A stretch of 45,782 nt of DNA from JAABTL01 sp964465355. Its GTDB lineage: Bacteria; Deinococcota; Deinococci; Deinococcales; Trueperaceae. This document shows positions 1 to 6,919 of this stretch, one piece after another. The stretch covers positions 1 through 45,782 of the forward strand of contig CAYXJZ010000019.1 of NCBI GenBank assembly GCA_964465355.1, in the 5' to 3' direction. The notes beneath the pieces were generated by a model. That model was not told the DNA's origin. It did not search any database and saw nothing but the letters and a program-made list of their open reading frames with translations. Each line of letters begins with the position of its first letter. The first letter of the stretch is position 1. A program made the translations under genes and the position numbers.

Positions 1-2
1 TT

Positions 3-380
3 GTGAAACCAACGGGGAGACGTCCTGCGACCACCTTCGTGAACCTGACTCAGCTTGGTCCGGTGTGGCGAGGCGACAGCTTGCGCCTGCGGGACCCAGA
101 GCGTTTCGGTCTTCGTTACGCCAAGCTCGTCGGCTGGTCCGACTTCTACGCGGGCTCGCAGGCACCTTTGGCGGTGGCTCGTGCCACTGACGGTGATCGG
201 TCTGGATGGGTCATTTGGGGCGGAACTCTGGGTGTGCGCGCAGTCCCAGACGATATGGAAGAGACCCAAGCGCTTGCGCATGGATACTGTGATGAACGAC
301 CGCTGATCTGGGTGGACGACGTTGAGGCCTTCCCTATCGATGTGGTCGGTGTGGTGAGTCAATCGATGGCCAGTAGCTGA
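3..380 (+). CDS. hypothetical protein, possibly 5'-truncated by the window edge
   Basis: I do not recognise this protein. The frame runs from a GTG at position 3 to a TGA at 378-380 (125 residues) and is open to the left edge, so the true start may lie outside the window. It carries several tryptophans (WSDF, VIWGG, LIWVDD) and an acidic C-terminal half. There is no signal peptide, membrane segment or known catalytic motif. It lies 48 nt upstream of the bcp gene on the same strand, so the two could share a transcript. GC is about 57% in the sampled line, below most of the window. It is called coding because it is the longest frame here and fits tightly against bcp; function is unknown. Confidence 0.5.
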   Translation: MKPTGRRPATTFVNLTQLGPVWRGDSLRLRDPERFGLRYAKLVGWSDFYAGSQAPLAVARATDGDRSGWVIWGGTLGVRAVPDDMEETQALAHGYCDERPLIWVDDVEAFPIDVVGVVSQSMASS

Positions 381-428
381 CCGCTGTTGGATGAGGTTGG
401 GCGTATCGTGGGCCGTGGAGGTCCAGGC

Positions 429-896
429 ATGCTCGAGGTAGATCAGATCGCTCCAGATTTCAGCCTCAATGACCAGGCGGGTACCCAGCGTTCGCTATCT
501 GATGCGCGTGGTAGTTGGCTGGTGCTTTACTTCTATCCCAAGGATGACACGCCAGGCTGCACGACGGAGGCCTGCTCTTTTCGTGACGCGCTTCCCCGCT
601 TCGAGAACCTCGATGCGCTGGTCTGGGGCGTGTCGGCTGACGATGAGGCTACGCACGAGGCTTTCGCGCAGAAGTACGACTTGAACTTCCCGCTGCTGGT
701 GGATCCGGATCGGTCCATGCTGGAGGCCTATGGAGCTTGGGGTGAGCGGCAGTTCGCGGGGAACCGTTACATGGGCGTGTCACGTACGACCTATCTGATC
801 GACCCGGAAGGTCGAGTTGCGCGTGTGTGGGTGCAGGTTGACCCGGAGGTTCATGCGCAGGAGGTTGCTGAGGCCTTGGAGGAACTGCAGGCCTGA
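429..896 (+). CDS. bcp: thiol peroxiredoxin, Bcp/PrxQ type
   Basis: Thioredoxin-fold peroxidase that reduces H2O2 and organic hydroperoxides in the cytoplasm, using thioredoxin as usual donor (family knowledge). The 155-residue product has the family pattern: FYPKDDTPGCT with the peroxidatic Cys44 (PGCT) and a second Cys49 five residues on, the resolving position of atypical 2-Cys Bcp proteins such as E. coli Bcp. The downstream GVS, YGAWGERQ and TYLIDPEGRV blocks are also typical. I chose the ATG at 429 because GGAGG at 417-421 sits 7 nt before it and the protein then begins MLEVDQIAPDFSL, as Bcp proteins do; an in-frame TTG at 387 would add 14 unconserved residues. It converges with dnaE2 across 129 nt holding a perfect palindrome. 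Confidence 0.96.
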   Translation: MLEVDQIAPDFSLNDQAGTQRSLSDARGSWLVLYFYPKDDTPGCTTEACSFRDALPRFENLDALVWGVSADDEATHEAFAQKYDLNFPLLVDPDRSMLEAYGAWGERQFAGNRYMGVSRTTYLIDPEGRVARVWVQVDPEVHAQEVAEALEELQA

Positions 897-935
897 GCAT
901 GACGGTATGGGGCGCCATCCTTGCCTTGGGTATTC

Positions 936-951
936 GCCATAACGTTATGGC
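936..951. repeat. 16-bp perfect palindrome, copy 1
   Basis: GCCATAACGTTATGGC is a perfect 16-bp palindrome in the intergenic space between the convergent bcp and dnaE2 genes. An identical 16-mer occurs at 1322-1337 inside dnaE2. I found no third copy by eye. Its A+T-rich core stands out in this GC-rich sequence. Protein-binding site, short dispersed repeat and methylation or protection site are all possible. Confidence 0.85.
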
Positions 952-968
952 AGCTCGGATGGCGAGCT
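952..968. terminator. hairpin beside the palindrome, possible bidirectional terminator
   Basis: AGCTCG (952-957), a 5-nt loop GATGG, then CGAGCT (963-968) make a perfect 6-bp stem. It lies directly after the palindrome and between the 3' ends of bcp and dnaE2, where a terminator would be expected. No U-tract follows on either strand, so intrinsic termination is uncertain. Confidence 0.35.
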
Positions 969-1025
969 ATGGGTATGGCGCTCCGTACGCGTTCGGGTGC
1001 TTGGGAGACCGGGCTTCCTGTCTGT

Positions 1026-4000
1026 TCAGCCGAAGTGATAGCCACGCACCCTGAAGGGTGTGGGCAGGTCGCGGATGTCCAGCACACGTAGGGCCAATTG
1101 ATGCCCAGTGTCTTCGATGATGACGTCGACGATCAGCGCTCCGGCGTCTCGTAGGATGATCCGGTGCTGTTCCCAGAGGTCGGGCGAGATGATGAGTTGG
1201 GCGCGGGTGGGACCATCCTCGATGACGAAGAAGGCGAAGCCCTTGGCGGTCGGCGGCTTCTGGCGTGCGACCAGATATCCGGCGGTGGTGCAGCGCGTCT
1301 TCCGTGAACGCTGGTTGACTTGCCATAACGTTATGGCGCCGGTGCCTTCGAGTTGGCTACGCAGGGTGTCCATGACATGGCGTTCACTTGTTGAATAACG
1401 CATGACCTCGTGATCCCATTCGAGTTCCTTGTCTTGGCTAAGGGGGGTGAGTGTGGGGCCGGGTTCATGGGTTGAGAAGAGCGGCGTTTGCATTGGTGTG
1501 GGAGCGGCTTGGCCTAGTAAACCGAGCTGATATAGCGTGTCGCGCCGAGGAGCGAGACTGTCGAAGACACCCGCGCGGACCAGTGGAGTCCAGTCATCGA
1601 TCGATCCTGGCGCGCGGCGGAAGGCGTCTTCGGGTGTGAGGTAGGGACCACGTAGACGCTCGTCGAGGATGCGTTCCACCAGCTTCTTGCGTGCACCTTT
1701 GATGGCGAATAGGGAAGGGCGGATCGCGAGTTGTCCGTCGCTCGTACGCTCGACACGATAGTGCCCGTGTGGCGGCGCTTCGGGGATACCCCCTTCATGG
1801 ACGACGGGGATGTCGGGGTCCGAGAGATTGATGTCGAGAGGGAGGAAGGGAACCCCCCAGCTGCGCGCCTCTTGGCGCATGGTGGACAAAGGCCACATGC
1901 CGGGGCCTTGGCTCATCAGTCCGGCAAGATGTGCAGCGGGGTAGTGGAGGCGTAGCCAAGCTGAGGCGTAGGCGTGCATGGCGAAGGCCCAGGCGTGAGA
2001 CTCGGTGAAACCGAAGCCTTGGTAACCCTTGACCATGTCGAAGACCACCCGAGCTTGTTCGATGGTCGCTTTGGCGTGCCTCTGCGCGCCTTCGATGAAT
2101 TGCTTGCGCTGTGGCTCGATATCCTCGAGCTTGTCGAAGCCGGAGACCTTCTTGGTGAACTGATGGGCTTCGAACCAGGTCATCCCCGCGAAACGATGGG
2201 CGATGCGCATGACGTCGTCCTGGAAGAGGAGGACACCGAGGGTCTTGCCGAGTACGTCTTTCAGAGCAGGATGGACGTGATCGACCGGACCGTCGTGTTG
2301 GCGGCGCTCGAGGTACGGATGGACGGTACCCGACTGGATGGGCCCTGGACGGATAAGGGCGATCTGGTGGGCGAGGTCCTTCATCGTCTTGGACTTCATG
2401 GTCTTAGAGACCTGCACTTGACTGGGGCTCTCGACTTGGAAGAGACCCATGGTCTGGCCGCTGCTGATGAGACCCCAGACACGCTCATCGTCGGGTAGGG
2501 GCTCCTCGAGGTCGATCCAGTCGCCTTCAACCCGATGAATCTCGTCGCGCGCATGCTCCAACGCCGACAACATGCGGAGTCCTAGAAGGTCGAGCTTGAT
2601 GAGCCCCATATCTTCGGCGTCGTCTTTGTTGAGTTGGATGATCTCGATTCCGCCGCTGGACCGCTGCAAGGGAGCGTAATGGGTCAGTGGTCCTCTGGAG
2701 AGGACCACACCACCACTGTGAGGGGAGAGATGCCGCGCGTGGCCACGCTCGATCCGCGTGAGCAGGTGGATGAGCATCTCCTTGACGGGCGCCTCGCCCA
2801 ATACCTCGTCGAAGACGACCTTGGCCTCTATGGCGAACAGGGGAGGGTAGCCCCGGAAGTCGCGCCCTAAGCTGTGGGTCAGCTGATCACGCTGCTCTGG
2901 TGGGATCCCCAGCGCGCGCGCGAGGTCTTGAACTGCGGAGGGGAGACTGTAACGGATCTTGTTGCAGACCATGGCCTCTGCCCGGCCGGCGCCGAAGCGG
3001 TCCTCGACCCACCCGATGACCTGCTTCCTCCTGCTGGAGGAGATGTCGATGTCCACGTCAGGCATGGCGTTCATGCCGGTGTGCAGGAAGCGTTCGAAAA
3101 GGAGGTCGTGCTCTACAGGGTCGATCTTGATGATGCCGAGCAGGTAGCAGCAGACCGAGGCGGCGGCGGAACCTCTGCCAGCGGCGAGGATCTTGTGCTC
3201 ACGACAGTAGTCGGTGACCTCGGCGGCGATGAGGAAGAACTCGGCGAGGTCGTGCTCCTGGATGATCCTTAGTTCCTTTTCGAGGATCTTGACAGCTCGC
3301 TCGCGAAGGTCCGGGGTGGCGTTCCCGTACTTGCGGGGGAAAGCCTCCCAGCAAGTGTTGATCAAGTGCTTGGTAGGGGAGAGGTCCCTAGGTACGGATC
3401 GAGCGGCCGGCGGCTTCAACCGCTTGGTCTCCAACTCGAAGTGCGCGATCTTCACCAAGCCGTTCGCCACCTCGATGGCTTCGCGAAAGGGGAGACGCCC
3501 CCATAGCTCCTGAGGCCCGACCATGGCGCCCCCATCGTTCTGCGGTCGTTGGGGGTGGGGGGTGTCGACGGTGATGCCCAACCTGGCGCAGATCAGGGCG
3601 TCATACAGCGCGTGATCCTCCCGCCTGGCGTAACGCACCTCGGGGGCCACCACGGCCGGTAGATCGAGCTCTTGGGCGAAGCGGTGCATGACGCGGGCAC
3701 GCCGACTGTCCCAAGGCAGGCGCTCGTGGAAGAGCTGGAGGTAACAACGGCCCGGGAAGGCTTCCTTGAGTTGCAGCATCCGCTCCCGCAACTCCTCGAC
3801 ACGGCGCTGGCCAAGGAGGCGGGCAGGCAGACCGTCCCGTCCCCCGCTCAGGCAACTCAGGCCTTCGGTCTCCTCGAGCAAGGTCGCCCAGGGCAGGTCC
3901 TCCGTCCCCCGGGCCAGGGCTTGGGTGATCAACTCGGACAGCCTCCCGTAGCCCTCGCGTGAGGTGGCTAGCAGGACTAGGGGGACAACGTCGGTGTCGC

Positions 4001-4286
4001 CTAGGCGCACCGGGACGGTGGCCCCGATCAGGGGTTTGAAGGGGTGCTCATCGCGGTGCTGCTTACAGAGCTTGTCGGCGGCGGCGTACAGCTCCACTGC
4101 CCCACTGAGGTTCAACCGGTCGGTGAGTGCCAGGCTGCTATAACCCAATGCCGCGGCTCGCTGCACCAGGGTGGTGGGACTGGCGGTGCCCGCCCCGAAG
4201 CTGAAGTAGGAACGGTTGCACAGCAAGGTCTGAAGGAGGGGTCTGGAACTGGTCGGCTCCTTCAGTCGCTGATCCGACTCAACCAC
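1026..4286 (-). CDS. dnaE2: error-prone DNA polymerase III alpha subunit DnaE2
   Basis: C-family translesion polymerase acting with the ImuB-type protein in SOS mutagenesis. The 1086-residue product matches the family length. Visible parts are a degenerate PHP domain (about 20-280), AAGRGSAAASVCCYLLGI, the catalytic PDVDIDIS aspartates, KLDLLGLRMLSAL with the third catalytic Asp, the DnaE2-style IALIRPGPIQSGTVHPYLERR block, and a C-terminal OB-like domain (RQKPPTAKGFAFFVIEDG). The PHP HxH metal motif is replaced by LLCNRS, so PHP exonuclease activity is unlikely. The GTG start at 4286 overlaps the 3' end of the preceding small gene by 25 nt, and AGGAAGG lies just upstream, suggesting translational coupling. 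Sampled lines give about 55-60% GC over the 3' two-thirds against 70% near the 5' end. One copy of the 16-bp palindrome lies within codons near the C terminus. Confidence 0.95.
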   Translation of the reverse strand: MVESDQRLKEPTSSRPLLQTLLCNRSYFSFGAGTASPTTLVQRAAALGYSSLALTDRLNLSGAVELYAAADKLCKQHRDEHPFKPLIGATVPVRLGDTDVVPLVLLATSREGYGRLSELITQALARGTEDLPWATLLEETEGLSCLSGGRDGLPARLLGQRRVEELRERMLQLKEAFPGRCYLQLFHERLPWDSRRARVMHRFAQELDLPAVVAPEVRYARREDHALYDALICARLGITVDTPHPQRPQNDGGAMVGPQELWGRLPFREAIEVANGLVKIAHFELETKRLKPPAARSVPRDLSPTKHLINTCWEAFPRKYGNATPDLRERAVKILEKELRIIQEHDLAEFFLIAAEVTDYCREHKILAAGRGSAAASVCCYLLGIIKIDPVEHDLLFERFLHTGMNAMPDVDIDISSSRRKQVIGWVEDRFGAGRAEAMVCNKIRYSLPSAVQDLARALGIPPEQRDQLTHSLGRDFRGYPPLFAIEAKVVFDEVLGEAPVKEMLIHLLTRIERGHARHLSPHSGGVVLSRGPLTHYAPLQRSSGGIEIIQLNKDDAEDMGLIKLDLLGLRMLSALEHARDEIHRVEGDWIDLEEPLPDDERVWGLISSGQTMGLFQVESPSQVQVSKTMKSKTMKDLAHQIALIRPGPIQSGTVHPYLERRQHDGPVDHVHPALKDVLGKTLGVLLFQDDVMRIAHRFAGMTWFEAHQFTKKVSGFDKLEDIEPQRKQFIEGAQRHAKATIEQARVVFDMVKGYQGFGFTESHAWAFAMHAYASAWLRLHYPAAHLAGLMSQGPGMWPLSTMRQEARSWGVPFLPLDINLSDPDIPVVHEGGIPEAPPHGHYRVERTSDGQLAIRPSLFAIKGARKKLVERILDERLRGPYLTPEDAFRRAPGSIDDWTPLVRAGVFDSLAPRRDTLYQLGLLGQAAPTPMQTPLFSTHEPGPTLTPLSQDKELEWDHEVMRYSTSERHVMDTLRSQLEGTGAITLWQVNQRSRKTRCTTAGYLVARQKPPTAKGFAFFVIEDGPTRAQLIISPDLWEQHRIILRDAGALIVDVIIEDTGHQLALRVLDIRDLPTPFRVRGYHFG
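1322..1337. repeat. 16-bp perfect palindrome, copy 2, inside dnaE2
   Basis: Identical to the 16-mer at 936-951. Read in the dnaE2 frame it spells GCC ATA ACG TTA TGG C (Ala-Ile-Thr-Leu-Trp). ATA and TTA should be rare codons in a genome of this GC content, so the DNA sequence itself may be under selection or recently placed. Confidence 0.85.
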
Positions 4287-4591
4287 CAGCGCCCGCCTTC
4301 CTCGTTCTCGTGATCGCCATCCTTGGCGCGCCGGGTCTCCTCGAGGTAGATCTCGACCACCCGCCCCGCTTCACCCTCGAGCAGTTGGTAGTGGCGGCGG
4401 CGTTCCCCCAGCCACCAGCGGCCGACGTAGTCCCAGTCGTCGAGCAGCCTGTGGACCTGCAGCCGCTGCTGCGGCCTCGCATGGCCTCGTTGTTTCGCTG
4501 AGTCCGCCCGCCGATCATCTGGTGACCAGCGCACCTCGACCACCTCGCCGTCGTGCTGCCACACCTGGGCCCTGACCATGATCCGACGCAC
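4262..4591 (-). CDS. small DUF6504-like protein between imuB and dnaE2
   Basis: 109 residues. The pattern of an N-terminal W...D..V...R segment, a central HRLLDDWDYVGRWW, a HYQLLEGEAGRVVEIYLEE strand pair and a final GRWWLSRISD resembles the DUF6504 family, small proteins often encoded next to imuB/dnaE2 in Actinobacteria and Deinococcota (from memory, not searched). It starts with GTG directly after the imuB TGA (4592-4594) and overlaps the dnaE2 start by 25 nt, so it sits locked inside the mutasome operon. An alternative ATG start lies at 4579. No catalytic residues are evident. The canonical imuA gene of imuA-imuB-dnaE2 cassettes is missing here, so this protein is a candidate accessory factor of the mutasome; that role is inference. 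Confidence 0.75.
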   Translation of the reverse strand: MRRIMVRAQVWQHDGEVVEVRWSPDDRRADSAKQRGHARPQQRLQVHRLLDDWDYVGRWWLGERRRHYQLLEGEAGRVVEIYLEETRRAKDGDHENEEGGRWWLSRISD

Positions 4592-6061
4592 TCAGGCCGC
4601 CTTGGCGACCGGCCAGAGCTCTTGCACCGGGGGGATAGGGGAGGGGAGAGCAGGCGGGAAGAGGGGGATAGGCAGGAGTCCCTCGGAGGCCTCCGGTGCC
4701 GGGGTCGAGAAGGAGACCGGTGCGGCGTGGCTGCTGGCGGGCTCCAGCGCCCCCAGCGGGGCGGCCAGCGCGCGCCGGGCCGCGCTGGTGGCGGCGGGGA
4801 CCGCAGCGGACGCTGCATCCCGGACCTGAGGCAGGTCTTCGAGGGGCACCCAGTGCCAGACCAGGTCGGGCGCAGCTGCGTTGGGGTCGTCCCAGTCCAC
4901 CTGCACGAGGGACCTGGGGAAGCGTTCCAGGACGTGGTCGGTGGCAAGGCTTCGCTGCGCGCGCGCATCCCACAGCCGCGTGGCCTCAGCGTGGTGATGG
5001 GGCTCCGCCAGCTCCAAGGTGAGGGTCTCGACGCCGGCCGCCGCCGCTCCGCTGTCGCGTAGGGCGAACAGGGCCTGCTGACGGATCTGGCCGGCCCGCT
5101 GCAGCGGACGCTTGGCGATGCGGCTGGCACTGAAGGCACCCCGCTCGCCTTCGCTGCTGATGGTGAGGTGCCTGGCGCCGCGACCGGCCAGGTCGAGGGC
5201 CAGGGAGCGGGCCAGATGGTCGAGAGCGGGCTCCAGCTCGGCCGGCTCGAACAGTGCTCGCTCGAAGGCGAGGGAGCGACGCAGCGTCAGTGGGGGCTGC
5301 CAGCTGCCCAGTTCGCGCCGGCGTGGTCCATGCAGGTAGGGGATCAACTGCTTCGCGACGTCGCCGAGGTAGGCGCGGAGCTGCAACGTGGTCCAGCCTG
5401 CCAGGTCGGCCACCGTGGCCAAGCCCAACCAACGCAGCCGGGTGAGGTCGCGTTCCGGCAACCCCACACCCCGCAAGAAGCGCAGCGGCAGCTTGGCCAG
5501 GAAGTCGCCTTCGTGGCCGTCGGTGACTTCCTGGACCTCGGCCACTCGGGCGGAGAGTGCGGCCACCTCGGCCATCTGCATGTCGGAGGCGACGCCTACA
5601 CGCGCACGCAGCCGTTGCGCCAGTACCTTTGCCTCACCCGCCTCCAAACGCAGCCAGGCCCGTCCTCGTCGTCCGAGCTCCAACCAGGGGCTCCAACCAC
5701 TCAGTTCCTGGGCGAATCGACGCCAGGCTTGGGCCAGGTCGGCTTCGCCGCATGGCGCCAGCATCAGGTTCGGCGCGCGCAGTCTGGCGCCGTCCAGGCG
5801 CATGCCTGGCGTGATCCCCAGACGCCGGGCGGGGGGATTGGCATGCTGCACCCGGTCTTGGTGGACGGCCACCAGGGGGAGGTGGGCCAACTGGGGGTCG
5901 CGCCGTTCGGCCAGCCAAAGGGGCAGGGGGTCCACGATCACGGCCACGATCGTGCTCCGGGTGCGGCCCTGGCGGGGGGTAGGGGTGCTGCGTGGCCCGC
6001 GGCGGTGTCGCGTCGGGGGCCGACTGGGTGGTCGGGCGGTAGGCAGGAGGGGGGTGTCCAT
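4592..6061 (-). CDS. imuB: ImuB/ImuY-type Y-family DNA polymerase homologue
   Basis: Y-family polymerase-related protein that, in known systems, links DnaE2 to the beta clamp during mutagenic repair rather than synthesising DNA. The 489-residue product has VAVIVDPLPLWLAER at the start of the palm and the HhH-like FLRGVGLPERDLTRLRWLGLATVADLAG segment. The Asp-Glu pair of active Y polymerases (the S-x-D-E motif) is not visible; the equivalent stretch reads GRRGRAWLRLEAG, so it is probably catalytically inactive. The Pro/Ala-rich tail has LPIPLF (463-468), a candidate clamp-binding peptide. The ATG at 6061 is preceded by GAGGAAG. The N-terminal 37 residues are a basic, Pro-rich extension. The 151 nt to lexA show no obvious second promoter. 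Deinococcus deserti calls the equivalent gene imuY. Confidence 0.88.
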   Translation of the reverse strand: MDTPLLPTARPPSRPPTRHRRGPRSTPTPRQGRTRSTIVAVIVDPLPLWLAERRDPQLAHLPLVAVHQDRVQHANPPARRLGITPGMRLDGARLRAPNLMLAPCGEADLAQAWRRFAQELSGWSPWLELGRRGRAWLRLEAGEAKVLAQRLRARVGVASDMQMAEVAALSARVAEVQEVTDGHEGDFLAKLPLRFLRGVGLPERDLTRLRWLGLATVADLAGWTTLQLRAYLGDVAKQLIPYLHGPRRRELGSWQPPLTLRRSLAFERALFEPAELEPALDHLARSLALDLAGRGARHLTISSEGERGAFSASRIAKRPLQRAGQIRQQALFALRDSGAAAAGVETLTLELAEPHHHAEATRLWDARAQRSLATDHVLERFPRSLVQVDWDDPNAAAPDLVWHWVPLEDLPQVRDAASAAVPAATSAARRALAAPLGALEPASSHAAPVSFSTPAPEASEGLLPIPLFPPALPSPIPPVQELWPVAKAA

Positions 6062-6212
6062 CGTGCTTCCTCGGTGGGTGCTACGATGACTCGCAGCACC
6101 AGAAACGGCCGCGTGCGCGGTCCGACTGGGGCGGGGACGAGGCGCGTCCTCCCTGGCTTGGCGGCTTGGGGACGCGTCTTCGTCGTTCGGGGGGTGTAGC
6201 GAGGCTGGAGCT

Positions 6213-6854
6213 TCAGCCGCTCACGAGGCCTCCTTCCCGCCATAAGGCCTGCACCGTCTCGCCGCGCAGCAGACCCAGGTAAACGCCGTCGACCTGCAGG
6301 TCGGCTGCGGTGACCTCGAGGGTGGGGAAGGCGGGGTTGTGCGGCTTCAGCAAGAAACGTTGAGGTTGGTGGGCGGCCCCGGACCAGCTGAGGTACTTGA
6401 GCGTGCTCTGGTCCTCGCCCACGCGGACGGCGCAGATCTCGCCCTGGCGCTCGGGCATGCGGTGCTGCAGCACCACCACGTCGCCTTCCTCGATGCGGTC
6501 GGCCATGGAGTCGCCACGCACCCGCAGGGCGAAGCGGCCGGGTGGGTGGGGGAGGGCGAGGTAGCCCTCGGGGTCACCGGCCTCGCCGATGGGCAGGCCG
6601 GCGGCGATCTCCCCGTAGAGGGGTACCCCCTGGGGGATCCCCATCAGGGTGATGTGAGGGCTGCGTCCCGGCCCGCGGGTCTGGACGCGCAGATGTCCCT
6701 TGGCCTCCAAGGCGCTCAGATGTTCTCGCAACGTGGGGTAGCGGATGCCGAAGCGACGCGCCATCTCGGTGAGTTCGGGCAGGTGCCCATCCTTGGCCTG
6801 CGCATCGCGCAAGGCCTGGAGGATGCGCATCTGCTTGTGGGGTTGGCGTGGCAC
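6213..6854 (-). CDS. lexA: LexA-type SOS repressor, self-cleaving
   Basis: Repressor of DNA-damage genes that cleaves itself when RecA forms filaments. The 213-residue product has an N-terminal winged helix-turn-helix (about 8-60; LTEMARRFGIRYPTLREHLSALEAKG), the scissile Ala85-Gly86 pair in EIAAGLPIG, the nucleophile Ser116 in GDSM and the general base Lys153 in STLKYL, all at canonical spacing. It starts with GTG at 6854 after a GGGAGGG Shine-Dalgarno. It is first in the lexA-imuB-DUF6504-dnaE2 operon, so it most likely represses its own operon through the dyad described at 6864-6887. Whether it is the only LexA of the organism cannot be told; Deinococcus genomes often have several. Confidence 0.95.
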   Translation of the reverse strand: MPRQPHKQMRILQALRDAQAKDGHLPELTEMARRFGIRYPTLREHLSALEAKGHLRVQTRGPGRSPHITLMGIPQGVPLYGEIAAGLPIGEAGDPEGYLALPHPPGRFALRVRGDSMADRIEEGDVVVLQHRMPERQGEICAVRVGEDQSTLKYLSWSGAAHQPQRFLLKPHNPAFPTLEVTAADLQVDGVYLGLLRGETVQALWREGGLVSG

Positions 6855-6863
6855 GGTGTCCCT

Positions 6864-6919
6864 CCCTTAACCCTGGGTAACTAAGGGTCAGGATAGGTCG
6901 GCGCCTAGCCGGCTGTCAA
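6864..6919 (-). promoter_or_regulatory. lexA operon promoter with overlapping operator-like dyad
   Basis: On the minus strand, -35 TTGACA (6919-6914), an 18-nt spacer and -10 TATCCT (6895-6890) make a strong sigma-70-type promoter. Directly downstream, covering the expected start of transcription, is a dyad with perfect arms CCCTTA (6887-6882 on this strand) and TAAGGG (6869-6864) separated by 12 nt. A smaller imperfect palindrome, TTACCCAGGGTTAA, is nested inside. The position fits autorepression by LexA. The -35 overlaps the stop codon of the upstream ABC ATPase gene. Confidence 0.7.
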
